Source of the DNA: Lichenibacterium minor | Lineage (GTDB): Bacteria; Pseudomonadota; Alphaproteobacteria; Rhizobiales; Beijerinckiaceae | DNA length: 64,000 nt | Reading direction: 5' to 3' | Assembly (NCBI RefSeq): GCF_004137685.1 | Contig: NZ_QYBB01000003.1 | Span: 62,001 to 126,000 of the forward strand | Shown: positions 53,493 through 62,280 of the stretch, in pieces | How positions within the stretch are numbered: the first letter of the stretch is position 1 | Layout: the number at the start of each line of letters is the position of its first letter | The notes under the pieces: model-generated | What the model saw: only the letters and a program-made list of their open reading frames with translations | The model's database searches: none | Told to the model about the DNA's origin: nothing | Program-made: the position numbers and the translations under genes

Positions 53493-55061
53493 TCAGGACC
53501 TGCCGCGCCGCTTCTGCAGCTGCACCGTCGCCCAATAGGCCGGCACCCCCGATACGAGGACCAGCAGCGCCGCGAAGGGCGCCGCCGCGCCGTATTTCAT
53601 CTGCGACGATTGCCGCCACAGCTCGATCGACAGCGTGTGGATGCCGGTCGGCGCCAACACCAGCGTGGCGGTCAGCTCCTTCATCAGCTGCATGAACACC
53701 AGCAGGGCCGCGGCGCCGAGGCCCGGCAGGATGTTGGGCAGCGTCACGCTGAACAGCACGCGCCAGGGGGCGCGGCCGAGCGCGAGCGCCACCTCCTCCA
53801 TGGCGGGGGGCACCTGCTCGACCGCGGGGCGCAGCGCCGTCTGGGCGAGCGGCAGGAACAGGATGGCGTAGCCGACGAGCAGGAGCGCCATGGTCTGGTA
53901 CAGGAACGGCGCCGTACGCAGGCAGAAGTACACGAGCGACAGCGCCACCACGAGGCCCGGGAGCGCGTGCACCACGAAGGGGAGCCGCTCGGCCAGCACG
54001 GCCGCCCTGCCCCGCCGCCGGAACGCGGCCAGCACGAGGAGCAGCCCGGCCGCCGTGGTGACGGCGGCGCCGGCGGCCGACAGCTCCACCGAGTCGCCCA
54101 CCGCGGACATCACCCTGTCCCAGGGCAGGGGCGCGTGGCGCGCCAGCACCAGCCAGTAGCCCAGCATGGCGACCGGGACGCCGAGCGCGAGGACGATCAG
54201 CGCGGCGAGCGCCGCCGCGGCCGGCACCGCCGTCCATCCGAGCCGGGCCCGGACGTGGGGCGCGGTGGCGCCGGACGCGGGCCGGGCGAAGCGGCGGCGG
54301 CCGCGCAGCGCCAGCTCCGCCGCCATCACGCCGAGGCAGAGCACGATCAGCACGGCCGACAGCATCGCGGCGGCGGCGCCGTCGTAGGACAGCTCGTAGG
54401 CCTCGTAGATGGCGGTGGTGAAGGTTTCGACGCGCAGCAGCGCCAGCGGCCCGAACTCGACCAGCATGTGAAGCGTGACGAGCAGCAGCCCGCCCGCCAG
54501 CGCCGGCCCGAGCTGCGGCAGCACGGTCCGGCCGAAGATGCGCCAAGGGCCGTGCCCGACCGAGCGCGCCACGTCCTCCAGCGCCGGATCCATGCCGGCC
54601 AGCGCCGCCGCCACGGGCAGGTAGACCAGCGGGTATTCGGCGAGGATCTGCACCAGGACGGCGCCCGCCATGCCCTCGACGCGCGGCGTCAGGGACAGCC
54701 AGGCGAAGGCCGACACCAGGGCCGGCATGGCGAGCGGCAGCGGCACCAGCACGCGCCACAGCCGCCGCCCCGGCAGGTCGGACCGTTCGACGAGCCAGGC
54801 CGCCGCCGTGCCGATCAGGAGCGCGCCGGCCGTCACCGTCACGGCCAGGGTCAGCGTGTTGACCAGCAGGTTCGCCACGAAGGGGCGGAACAGCAGGGCC
54901 GCCGTGCCGCTCGGGCCGACGGAAGCCGCTTGCCAGGCCACGTAGGCGAGCGGCAGCAGGGCCAGCGACACCACGACGGCGATGGGCACCCAGAGCCAGA
55001 AGGGCGGCGCGGAGGATCCGCGTCGACCGAAGGTGGAGGGCCGAAGCGCCGTTTCGGCCAT
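53493..55061 (-). CDS. fbpB: Iron(III)-type ABC transporter permease (fused double permease)
   Basis: A 522-residue permease with two BPD-transport halves, about 12 helices. The two EAA loops can be read as MDPALEDVARSVGHGPWRIF (about residues 175-194) and MEEVALALGRAPWRVLFSV (about 445-463). This fused arrangement is the norm for FbpB/ThiP-type permeases. ATG 55061 overlaps the stop of the binding-protein gene (ATGA). A 128-bp gap with a hairpin follows before the ATPase. Confidence 0.9.
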   Translation of the reverse strand: MAETALRPSTFGRRGSSAPPFWLWVPIAVVVSLALLPLAYVAWQAASVGPSGTAALLFRPFVANLLVNTLTLAVTVTAGALLIGTAAAWLVERSDLPGRRLWRVLVPLPLAMPALVSAFAWLSLTPRVEGMAGAVLVQILAEYPLVYLPVAAALAGMDPALEDVARSVGHGPWRIFGRTVLPQLGPALAGGLLLVTLHMLVEFGPLALLRVETFTTAIYEAYELSYDGAAAAMLSAVLIVLCLGVMAAELALRGRRRFARPASGATAPHVRARLGWTAVPAAAALAALIVLALGVPVAMLGYWLVLARHAPLPWDRVMSAVGDSVELSAAGAAVTTAAGLLLVLAAFRRRGRAAVLAERLPFVVHALPGLVVALSLVYFCLRTAPFLYQTMALLLVGYAILFLPLAQTALRPAVEQVPPAMEEVALALGRAPWRVLFSVTLPNILPGLGAAALLVFMQLMKELTATLVLAPTGIHTLSIELWRQSSQMKYGAAAPFAALLVLVSGVPAYWATVQLQKRRGRS

Positions 55062-56092
55062 CAGTTGATGCCGACGGCCTGCTCGAGCTTCAACGCCGAA
55101 GCGGCATCGCCGATCTCGGCCGCCGTGACGGGGGAAGCCTGCGCCTTGTCGAACCCCTTCAGGGCCACGGGCGACGCGACGCCCAGGCGCAACGGGACGT
55201 CGCCGGCGGCCTCGGCCAGCACCTTCTGGCCCTCGTCGCTGACCGCGAAGGCGGCGAACCGTTCGGCTTCGGCCTTGTGGGGCGCGAACTTCGGGATGCC
55301 GAGGCCCGACACCGTCAGCAGCGCGCCGGGATCCTTGGCGCCGATGTAGTGCACGCGCGCGTCGAGCGTGTCGGCGCCGCGCTCCTTGGCGACCGCCTGC
55401 CAATAATTGTCGGCGTTGATGGCGAGTTCGACCTCGCCGCGGTCGACCGCCAGCACCATGGCGGTGTTCTTGGGGTAGGCCTTGCCGTTGTCGTTGAGCC
55501 CGGACAGCCAGGCCTTGGCGGCGTCGGCCCCCTTCTGCTTCTCGACCGCGACGACGAGTTCGAGGAAGGCGGCGGCACGCGGGTTGAAGGCGAACTTGCC
55601 CTTCCATTCCGGCTTGGCGAGGTCGAGGATCGACGCCGGCAGCTTGTCCTCTGCGATGAGCTTCCTGTTGTACAGGATCACGAAGGAGCGCGCCGTCACG
55701 CCGACCCAGTCGCCATGGGCGCCGCTGTATTGCGACGGGATCGCCGCGGTGACCTCCGGACCCAGGGGCGCCAGCATGGACTTGTCGGCGAGGGTGACGA
55801 GCGCCGTGGAATATTCCGCGTAGAAGATGTCGGCCGGGGTGTGGTCGCCCTCGTCGACGATCTGCCGGGCGAGCGCGGGCGCGCCGCCGTTGCGGATCGA
55901 CGTCCTGACGCCCGTCTTCGCTTCGAAGGCGGCGGCCAGGGCTTCGACGGGCCCCTCGTCCTGGCTGTTGTAGATCGTCAACGTGCCGCCGTCGGCGGCG
56001 AAGCCCGCGGTCGGGGCGGACACGGCGAGGGCGGAAGCGAACACGGCCGCACGGCATGCCGCGACGGCGACGCGCGGGGGATGAAGGCGCAT
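55061..56092 (-). CDS. fbpA: Iron(III)-type ABC transporter substrate-binding protein
   Basis: Periplasmic receptor (343 aa) with a signal peptide ending GFA. The mature start GGTLTIYNSQDEGPVEALAAAF is typical of ferric-ion-binding proteins (the usual YSGR/YNAQH position). The C-lobe metal region reads AINADNYWQAVAKE with one tyrosine where many FbpA proteins have two adjacent tyrosines, so iron binding may use another anion or ligand, and a different substrate is possible. AGAGGA precedes ATG 56092. Gene order fbpA-fbpB-fbpC supports iron uptake. Confidence 0.88.
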   Translation of the reverse strand: MRLHPPRVAVAACRAAVFASALAVSAPTAGFAADGGTLTIYNSQDEGPVEALAAAFEAKTGVRTSIRNGGAPALARQIVDEGDHTPADIFYAEYSTALVTLADKSMLAPLGPEVTAAIPSQYSGAHGDWVGVTARSFVILYNRKLIAEDKLPASILDLAKPEWKGKFAFNPRAAAFLELVVAVEKQKGADAAKAWLSGLNDNGKAYPKNTAMVLAVDRGEVELAINADNYWQAVAKERGADTLDARVHYIGAKDPGALLTVSGLGIPKFAPHKAEAERFAAFAVSDEGQKVLAEAAGDVPLRLGVASPVALKGFDKAQASPVTAAEIGDAASALKLEQAVGIN

Positions 56093-56465
56093 GATCGGGT
56101 CCTCTGGATCGTCTCTTCGGGCAGCTCACGAGGCCGGATGCGCTCCGGTGAGCGTCGATCCGGCGATGTCGGGCAGTCCGACTGGCTGAGACCGTGTATA
56201 GCGACGGGGCTCCGCGCCGGTCAATTGAAGCGACGGCGGTGGGCGGCGAACCACCACACTATGTTTTGTAATTATTCCATTGTGCGACGACGCTCGACGA
56301 CTGGACCAGAGTCGAAAGGCGTCGCGGCACGCCCTTTCGGCGGTGCGCGGGCCGGACGCGACGGGTCCACCACGCTGGCGCTTCCCCCGACGCACCGGAC
56401 TTCAGGCCCCCTTAACCACTCCGCCCGCCATGATGACCGGACCACGAACGACGGACCGGCACACG
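56093..56465. promoter_or_regulatory. 373-bp divergent region upstream of the iron ABC operon
   Basis: Most of this region is GC-rich without a visible gene. It contains one sharply AT-rich island at 56257-56284. Its ends form an imperfect inverted repeat, CACTATG (56257-56263) and CATTGTG (56278-56284), 14 bases apart with AATT near the centre. It is a candidate operator or promoter for fbpABC, but it does not match a Fur, Irr or RirA site that I can recognise with confidence. Confidence 0.4.
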
Positions 56466-57131
56466 ATGAGGACTGGCTACCTTCGCGGCGGCGCCGCGGC
56501 GATCTGCCTGCTGCTGGCGACCGCGGCCGTCGCCCAGGAGGCGGGCGACTGCGACATGCTGTGCCGCCTCAAGGGCTACCTGTCGACCGACCACATGGCG
56601 GGCGAACCGGCCGGCGAAGCGCCCGGGGCGGCTCCCGCCAGGAGCCGCCGGCCGCGCGCCGCGGCGGCGCACAAGGCCGGCGCCCCCAAGGCGGCGGCGT
56701 CCACCCCCTCCCCGGTCGCGACGGCCGGCGCCCACCCGCCGGCCCCCGCGAAGGCCGCGCCCGCGGCACCGGCGGCCGCGAAGGCCGCCTCCACCGCCCA
56801 GGCATCGGCGACGGTCCCCAGCCCGGCGAAGAAGGACACCGCGGCGGTGCGTCCCGCCCCGGCCGCGGTGCGGGCGGCGGCCGTGCCGCCACAGTCCGCC
56901 CCGGCGCGGCCTTCCCGGCCCCACCCGGCGGTCGCGGCCCTGCCGGCGCCGAAGGAGCCGGCGAAGCCCGCTCCGAAGCCTCCCGCCGTGGCGGCGGCGC
57001 CCGACGTGGCGCCGGCCCCCCGCCGCGTCGCGCGGACGCGGCCCGCGCCGGCCGCGGCGCCCACCCGCACGGCCTCGCTGTCGACCACGATCCCGGGCAG
57101 CGCCCCGGCCATGCAGGCCGGGTTCCACTGA
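56466..57131 (+). CDS. Exported Ala/Pro-rich low-complexity protein
   Basis: A 221-residue protein with a signal peptide (TGYLRGGAAAICLLLATAAVA, cut before QEAG), a short segment DCDMLCRLKGYLSTDHM with a cysteine pair, then about 165 residues consisting mainly of Ala, Pro, Lys and Arg with KAAP/PAPA repeats. It is probably disordered, perhaps crossing the periplasm or binding the cell wall. ATG 56466 starts the signal peptide; ATG 56430 would precede it by 12 residues. No family recognised. Confidence 0.55.
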   Translation: MRTGYLRGGAAAICLLLATAAVAQEAGDCDMLCRLKGYLSTDHMAGEPAGEAPGAAPARSRRPRAAAAHKAGAPKAAASTPSPVATAGAHPPAPAKAAPAAPAAAKAASTAQASATVPSPAKKDTAAVRPAPAAVRAAAVPPQSAPARPSRPHPAVAALPAPKEPAKPAPKPPAVAAAPDVAPAPRRVARTRPAPAAAPTRTASLSTTIPGSAPAMQAGFH

Positions 57132-57159
57132 GAAGCGGCGCCGGCGGGCGCCGGCCCGG

Positions 57160-58515
57160 TCACTCGACCCGGAGCGCCTGCCTGTGGTCGGCGACGGAGT
57201 CGAGATAGCCGAACTCTTCGCGCGTCTGCGGCCGGATCGAGGTGATCAGCCGCGCCCCGCGCCCATAGGTGAGCCAGGCCCAGACCCAGTTCAGGTAGAC
57301 GGTGATGCGGTTGCGCGCGCCGATCAGGAAGAACAGGTGGACGATGCTCCACAGCAGCCAGCCGATGACGCCCGTCATCTTGATCTTGCCGAGGTCGGCG
57401 ATGGCGGCCGAGCGGCCCACCATGGCCATCTGGCCCTGGTCGTCGTAGGCGAACGGCGCCGGCAGGGGCTCGCCGATGAGGCGGCGCATCAGCACCTTGG
57501 CGACGTGCTCGCCCTGCTGCTTGGCGACGGGCGCGACGCCCGGCAGGCGGCGGCCGCGGCCGTCCTCCATGTAGGTGCAGTCGCCGACCGCGTAGACGTC
57601 CGGGTGGCCGATCACGGCGCAATGCTCGTCGATGCGGACGGCGTTGCCCTTGCCCTTCTCGGCGCCGAGCCAGTCGGCGACGGGCGTGGCGGCCGTGCCG
57701 GCGGCCCAGAGCACGTTGGCGGACAGGATGCGCTCGCCCCCCGCCACCACGCCGTCCCGGTCCACCGCCTCGACCTGGCAGCCGGTCTTCACCTCGACCC
57801 CGAGGTCCTCGAGGTGGCGGCGCGCATAGTCCGACAGGTGCTGCGGAAAGCCCGCCAGCAGGCTCGGGCCGCCTTCGCAGAGGACGATGCGGGCCCAGGT
57901 CGGCTGGATGCGGCGGAAATCGCGCGCCAGCGTCGAATGGGCGAGTTCCGCGATGGCGCCCGCCATCTCGACGCCCGTGGGCCCGCCGCCGACCACCACG
58001 AAGGTCAGCAGCTTGCGGATCTCGTTCGGATCGGTCCGGCTTTCCGCCCACTCGAAGGCGGCGAGCAAGGAGGAGCGCAGCGCGAGCGCCTGGTCGAGCG
58101 TCTTCAGCACGTGGGCGTGTTCCGCCCATTCGTCGTGGCCGAACCAGGAATAAACCGAGCCCGTGGCCATGACGAGGTAGTCGTAGGGGATCTCGGGCGT
58201 CCCCTTGACGCGGACCACCTTGCGCTCGGTGTCGACCCCCTCGACCTCGCCCATCAGCGTGCCGACGCGCGGCATGTCGGTGAAGAGGCCGCGCACCGGC
58301 ACGGCGATGTCGGACGGCGCCAGCGCGGCCGTGGCCACCTGGTACAGCAGCGGCTGGAACAGGTTGTGGTTGGTCTTGTCGATGACGGTGACGAAGGCGG
58401 GCGCGAGGTTCAGGCCGCGCGCCACCGACAGGCCGCCGAAGCCCGCGCCGATCACCACGACGCGGGGCAGGTTCTTCGGGTTGCTCGGGTCCTTGACGTC
58501 GGGGCTTGACGGCAT
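57160..58515 (-). CDS. ndh: Type II NADH:quinone oxidoreductase
   Basis: Non-proton-pumping NADH dehydrogenase on the inner face of the membrane. The 451-residue flavoprotein has VVIGAGFGGLSVARGL (FAD), the family marker TNHNLFQPLLYQVATAALAP, VVVGGGPTGVEMAGAIAEL (NADH), YAVGDC (FAD), and a C-terminal hydrophobic stretch WLLWSIVHLFFLIGARNR for membrane contact. AAGGA precedes ATG 58515. It follows pyrB by 56 bp on the same strand, so it may be co-expressed with the pyrimidine genes. Confidence 0.94.
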   Translation of the reverse strand: MPSSPDVKDPSNPKNLPRVVVIGAGFGGLSVARGLNLAPAFVTVIDKTNHNLFQPLLYQVATAALAPSDIAVPVRGLFTDMPRVGTLMGEVEGVDTERKVVRVKGTPEIPYDYLVMATGSVYSWFGHDEWAEHAHVLKTLDQALALRSSLLAAFEWAESRTDPNEIRKLLTFVVVGGGPTGVEMAGAIAELAHSTLARDFRRIQPTWARIVLCEGGPSLLAGFPQHLSDYARRHLEDLGVEVKTGCQVEAVDRDGVVAGGERILSANVLWAAGTAATPVADWLGAEKGKGNAVRIDEHCAVIGHPDVYAVGDCTYMEDGRGRRLPGVAPVAKQQGEHVAKVLMRRLIGEPLPAPFAYDDQGQMAMVGRSAAIADLGKIKMTGVIGWLLWSIVHLFFLIGARNRITVYLNWVWAWLTYGRGARLITSIRPQTREEFGYLDSVADHRQALRVE

Positions 58516-58571
58516 CCTGCGGTCCTTCTGGGCGCGAATCGGGGGCGGTGTGTCGGGGAGGTCGGGGGCGA

Positions 58572-59504
58572 TCAGCCGCACACCATCTGGAAGAGGGCGG
58601 TGCGGAGCGGCGGGCCGTAGTCGGCTTGGCGGAAATAGGCTGCCTGCGGCAGCGGATCCACGTCGAGCGCGATCTCCTCGTTGCGCGGCAGCGGGTGGAG
58701 GATGCGCGCCGAGGCGCGCATGCGCTTCGCCGTCGGCAGGTCGAGCACGAAACGGTCCTTGACGGACTGGAACATGGCCTCGTCGGTGAACCACTCCTTC
58801 TGGGGGCGGGTCATGTACAGGATGTCGACCCGCGGCACGAGGTCCGACCAGTCGTCGGTTTCGGTGTAGGGCACGCCCGCGCGGTCGAGCGCGTCGCGCA
58901 CGTCGGCGCCGACGCGCAACTCCGGCACGGACACGAAATGCACCTTCGCGCCGGGGCACTGGATCAGCAGCGTCACCAGCGAACGGACGGTCCGGCTGTA
59001 GCGGCAGTCGCCCACGAAGGCGATCTCGACGTCCGACGTGCGGCCGAGCTCGCGCTCGATGGTGTACAGGTCGAGCACCGCCTGGGTCGGGTGCTGGCCC
59101 GCGCCGGATCCCGCGTTGAACACCGGCACGTCGAGGCCGAGCCGCTCGAAGTTGCGGGCCACGACATAGGGCGCGTCCTCGTCGTGGTGGCGCAGCACCA
59201 GGGCCTTGGGCCGGTAGCCGCCGACGATGCGGGTCGTGTCCTCCAGGATCTCGCCCTTCGCGGCCGAGGAGAACTTCCCCGCGTCTTCGGTGTAGATCAC
59301 CTGCGCGCCGAGGCGGATGGCGGCGAGCTGGAACGACATGCGGGTGCGGGTGGAGGGCTGGTAGAACAGCATCACCACGGCCTCGTCGCGGAAGATCGGC
59401 TCGGGCCGGGCGTCGAGCAGGCGCGTGGTCCGGTCGGCCAGTTCGGCGAAGATTTCGGGCGTGAAGATCCCGGCTTCGAGGATGGATCGTCCCTTGAGCG
59501 ACAT
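58572..59504 (-). CDS. pyrB: Aspartate carbamoyltransferase catalytic chain
   Basis: Condenses carbamoyl phosphate with aspartate. The 310-residue chain has the carbamoyl-phosphate loop FYQPSTRTRMSF (Gln for the common Glu/Ala before PSTRT), the mobile-loop lysine in FSSAAKGEILEDT, AGSGAGQHPTQAVLDL, and HPLPRNEEI for aspartate. No regulatory chain pyrI is near. It is the fifth gene of pyrDCFEB; 108 bp lie between pyrE and it, with a GGGA site before ATG 59504. Confidence 0.93.
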   Translation of the reverse strand: MSLKGRSILEAGIFTPEIFAELADRTTRLLDARPEPIFRDEAVVMLFYQPSTRTRMSFQLAAIRLGAQVIYTEDAGKFSSAAKGEILEDTTRIVGGYRPKALVLRHHDEDAPYVVARNFERLGLDVPVFNAGSGAGQHPTQAVLDLYTIERELGRTSDVEIAFVGDCRYSRTVRSLVTLLIQCPGAKVHFVSVPELRVGADVRDALDRAGVPYTETDDWSDLVPRVDILYMTRPQKEWFTDEAMFQSVKDRFVLDLPTAKRMRASARILHPLPRNEEIALDVDPLPQAAYFRQADYGPPLRTALFQMVCG

Positions 59505-59612
59505 GAGCGTGGTCCCGCGGCGTCTCGACTGGCCGCTCCCTGTGCCACGCGCGCGCCGAAAAGGACACCATCGGGGGGTGGAAAGCGTCGGCGGGAGACC
59601 GGTCGGCGCCCC

Positions 59613-60350
59613 CTACCCCGGCCCGGCGCCCGCCATCGCGGCCGCGAGGCGCGGCCAGTCCTTCTTCGGGCTCCAAACCACGTTCAGCGCCGACACGTCC
59701 GCCGCCACCGCGGGATCGTCCTGGGCGAACTGGCCGAAGGGCTTGCGCACCACGGCGACCACCGGCAGCACCTGCCCGGCCCGCGGCTCGTAGGCGTCGC
59801 CGACCGTTTCCGACCGGTTGAGGAAGCACAGGATCCCGGCGACCTGGGCGCCGTAGCCTTCGATCTGCGCCACCAGCTTGGCGGTCGTCGAGAAGTTGTT
59901 GCACACGTCCTCGACGATGAACCAGCGCTCGCCGCGCTCGGGCTCGTGGCGCGAGAACACCATGTCGGAACTCTCGCGCGCCGTCGCCGAGGCGGCGGCC
60001 GTCACCTTCTTCTCGGGGTAGATGTAGCTCCGCCCCGCTTCGAGCGCGAGCTGGTAGGCGAAGGCCTTGCCGCCCTCGGGCGCCCCGATGAAGCCGGCCG
60101 CGCCCGCGACGTCGATGCCACGGCCCTCCGCGAAGGCCAGCAGCCGGCGCGCGAACACCTGCAGCAGCGCCGGGCGCCGCTCCGCCCGGGCGAAGTTGAC
60201 GTAGACTTCGCCGACGTACTGCCGCCCCGCCGCGTCCTTGCCGGCGTAGCCCACGAGCGGTCCGGCGCGCCGGCCCGCGGCGTCGCGCGGCGCCTCGTAG
60301 AAGGCGCCGGCGTCGCGCATCAGGTCGAGGGGGTCGGCGTCGAGGGTCAT
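59613..60350 (-). CDS. pyrE: Orotate phosphoribosyltransferase-like protein (atypical)
   Basis: Expected to form OMP from orotate and PRPP, because it lies between pyrF and pyrB and no other PyrE is near. The 245-residue PRTase-fold protein has FIGAPEGGKAFAYQLAL and the PRPP-binding strand-loop WFIVEDVCNNFSTTAK, where the standard loop is closer to VVDDVITTGGS; the acidic pair is kept as Glu-Asp. It also carries KK in YIYPEKKV, as in OPRTs. ATG 60350 overlaps the pyrF stop (ATGA). Orotate specificity is inferred from context. Confidence 0.75.
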   Translation of the reverse strand: MTLDADPLDLMRDAGAFYEAPRDAAGRRAGPLVGYAGKDAAGRQYVGEVYVNFARAERRPALLQVFARRLLAFAEGRGIDVAGAAGFIGAPEGGKAFAYQLALEAGRSYIYPEKKVTAAASATARESSDMVFSRHEPERGERWFIVEDVCNNFSTTAKLVAQIEGYGAQVAGILCFLNRSETVGDAYEPRAGQVLPVVAVVRKPFGQFAQDDPAVAADVSALNVVWSPKKDWPRLAAAMAGAGPG

Positions 60351-61204
60351 CGGTTGAAGCTCTGGATCTCGCCGGTGAGGCGCAGGGTTTCGGCGCGGGC
60401 GGCATCGGCGAAGTCCGCGCCCGCACCCGCGTAGATGATGCCGCGCGACGCGTTCACGACCATGCCGCGGCCGCGCGCGTCGCGCCCCGCCTCGACGGTG
60501 AGGCGCACGTCGCCGCCCTGCGCGCCGACGCCGGGGATGAGGATCGGCATGTCGCCGACGATGGCCCTCACGGCGGCGAGTTCGGCCGGATAGGTGGCGC
60601 CGACCACGACGGCGCAGTTGCGGTTCCCGTTCCAATGGTCGGCGACGCGGCGCGCCACGGCGCGGTACAGCGGCTCGCCGCCGACCGCGAGGTCCTGGAA
60701 CTCGCCGCCGCCGGGGTTGGAGGTGCGGACGAGGACGATCGTCCCGCGGTCGGCGCGGTCGAGGAACGGCCGGAGCGATTCGGCGCCGAGATAGGGGTGC
60801 ACCGTGATGGCGTCGGCGCCGAGCCGGTCGAAGGCGTCCTCGACGTAGCCGGCGTTGGTGGAGCCGATGTCGCCGCGCTTGGCGTCGTAGATCACCGGCA
60901 CGTCGGGCGCCGCCGCCCGGATGTGGCGCATGACGGCGCCCAGCGCCGCGACCCCGGGGGCCCCGAAGCGCTCGAAGAAGGCGGCGTTGGGCTTGAACGC
61001 GCAGGCGAGGTCGGCGGTGGCGTCGACGATCGCGGTGCAGAACCGCAGCACCGCCCCGGCCTTGGCGTCGTCGGACGGCTCGGCGCCGGCGGCGGCGCGC
61101 AGCGAGGCGGGCAGCCGGTCCCAGTCGGGATCGAGCCCGACCGAAACGAACAGCCCGGCGTCCCAGCGCGCGTCGAGCAGCGCGCGGAAGTCGCGCCCGC
61201 TCAC
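60347..61204 (-). CDS. pyrF: Orotidine 5'-phosphate decarboxylase (PyrF type 2)
   Basis: Decarboxylates OMP to UMP. The 285-residue length and the motifs FVSVGLDPDWDRLP, FKPNAAFFERFG and VIYDAKRGDIGSTNAGYVEDAF (the last containing the catalytic DxKxxD) mark the longer type 2 family, as in mycobacteria and some others, unlike the short type 1 enzyme. GTG 61204 overlaps the pyrC stop (GTGA), and its own stop overlaps pyrE. Confidence 0.92.
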   Translation of the reverse strand: MSGRDFRALLDARWDAGLFVSVGLDPDWDRLPASLRAAAGAEPSDDAKAGAVLRFCTAIVDATADLACAFKPNAAFFERFGAPGVAALGAVMRHIRAAAPDVPVIYDAKRGDIGSTNAGYVEDAFDRLGADAITVHPYLGAESLRPFLDRADRGTIVLVRTSNPGGGEFQDLAVGGEPLYRAVARRVADHWNGNRNCAVVVGATYPAELAAVRAIVGDMPILIPGVGAQGGDVRLTVEAGRDARGRGMVVNASRGIIYAGAGADFADAARAETLRLTGEIQSFNR

Positions 61205-62280
61205 GCCCTCACCCGCCACTTCAGCGTTTCGCCGGCGCACATCGGCACCACGCTGTCGCCCATCCCGGTCGCCTCCACCTCGGCGGGCACCACCCAGGGC
61301 TCCTCGACCAGCGTCACGCTTTCCGCGTTGAGGTCGTAGCCGTAGAAGCGCGCGCCGTGTTCGCTCAGGAACGGGTCGAGGCGGTCGAGCTGGCCTTCGC
61401 GGTCGAACAGGTCGACCAGCAGCGGCAGGGCCGCCATGGTGTTCCACACCCCGCAGGCCGAGCCCTCGGCCTCCTTGCGGCGGCGGAGGTGGGCGGCGTC
61501 GTCGCCGCCGTAGAAGAAGCGCGGGTGGCCCGACAGGACGACCTCGTTCAGCGCCGCGCGGTCGTCGCGCCACTTCGGCTGGGGCTTGCAGCCGTGGTGG
61601 ACGCGCATCAGCCCGCCGCTGGCCTTCGAATAGCCGAGCACGTCGTCCACCGTGGTGAACAGGTGGTGCACCGTGACCGAAGCGCCGACGCCGTCGCCCT
61701 GCGCCTTCACCCAGTCGACGGCGGCGCGGCTGGTGATGTGCTCCATCGTCAGCTTCAGCTTCGGGAAGCGCGCGCGGATGCGGTCGAGGATGGCGGTGAA
61801 GCCCGCCTCCTTGTTCAGCCCCTCGATGTCGTCGCTCGGGTGCTCGCCGTGGAACTGGACGATGAGCCCGCAGTCCTGCGCGGCTTCGAGCGCCGGGTAA
61901 ATCTTGTCGTAGTCCTGCACGCCGTTGCCGGAATGCGTGGTGACCATGAAGGGATACACCTTGCCGATGCCGACGCCCTTCGATCGCGCGTCGCGCACGG
62001 TGGCGCCGGGCGTGGTTTCCGTGATCTGGATGGTCATCACGGGATCGACCGTCGTGGCCGGGTCGTGGGCGCGGGCGCGCTCCAGGATGGCGTCGCGATA
62101 CCAGACCGCGCGGTCGCCGGTGAGCACGGGCGGCGTGATGTTGGGCTCGGCCACGATGCGGCGGCGCCAGCCGCTGTCCAGGAACACCGGCACCAGGAAA
62201 TCGAGCATCGGGCCGTCGCGGAAATGCGCGTGCCAGTTGTCGGGGGCGCGGAGGCGGATCGTGCGGGGTTCGGTGGTCAA
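61201..62280 (-). CDS. pyrC: Dihydroorotase, class II (PyrC)
   Basis: Cyclises carbamoyl aspartate to dihydroorotate. The 359-residue zinc enzyme is of the Escherichia coli-like class II: RAPDNWHAHFRDGPML (zinc histidines), EPNITPPV, the carboxylated-lysine region GIGKVYPFMVTTHSGNG, FHGEHP, MEHITS, and FFYGGDDAAH with the catalytic aspartate. TTG 62280 overlaps the pyrD stop (TTGA); no ATG is available near the conserved N-terminus. Confidence 0.93.
   Translation of the reverse strand: MTTEPRTIRLRAPDNWHAHFRDGPMLDFLVPVFLDSGWRRRIVAEPNITPPVLTGDRAVWYRDAILERARAHDPATTVDPVMTIQITETTPGATVRDARSKGVGIGKVYPFMVTTHSGNGVQDYDKIYPALEAAQDCGLIVQFHGEHPSDDIEGLNKEAGFTAILDRIRARFPKLKLTMEHITSRAAVDWVKAQGDGVGASVTVHHLFTTVDDVLGYSKASGGLMRVHHGCKPQPKWRDDRAALNEVVLSGHPRFFYGGDDAAHLRRRKEAEGSACGVWNTMAALPLLVDLFDREGQLDRLDPFLSEHGARFYGYDLNAESVTLVEEPWVVPAEVEATGMGDSVVPMCAGETLKWRVRA

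Noticed and set aside
52303..54759. A long fusion of the iron ABC ATPase with upstream sequence
   Set aside because: The upstream part overlaps the permease in another frame and has no domain features; used only to note that no stop intervenes.
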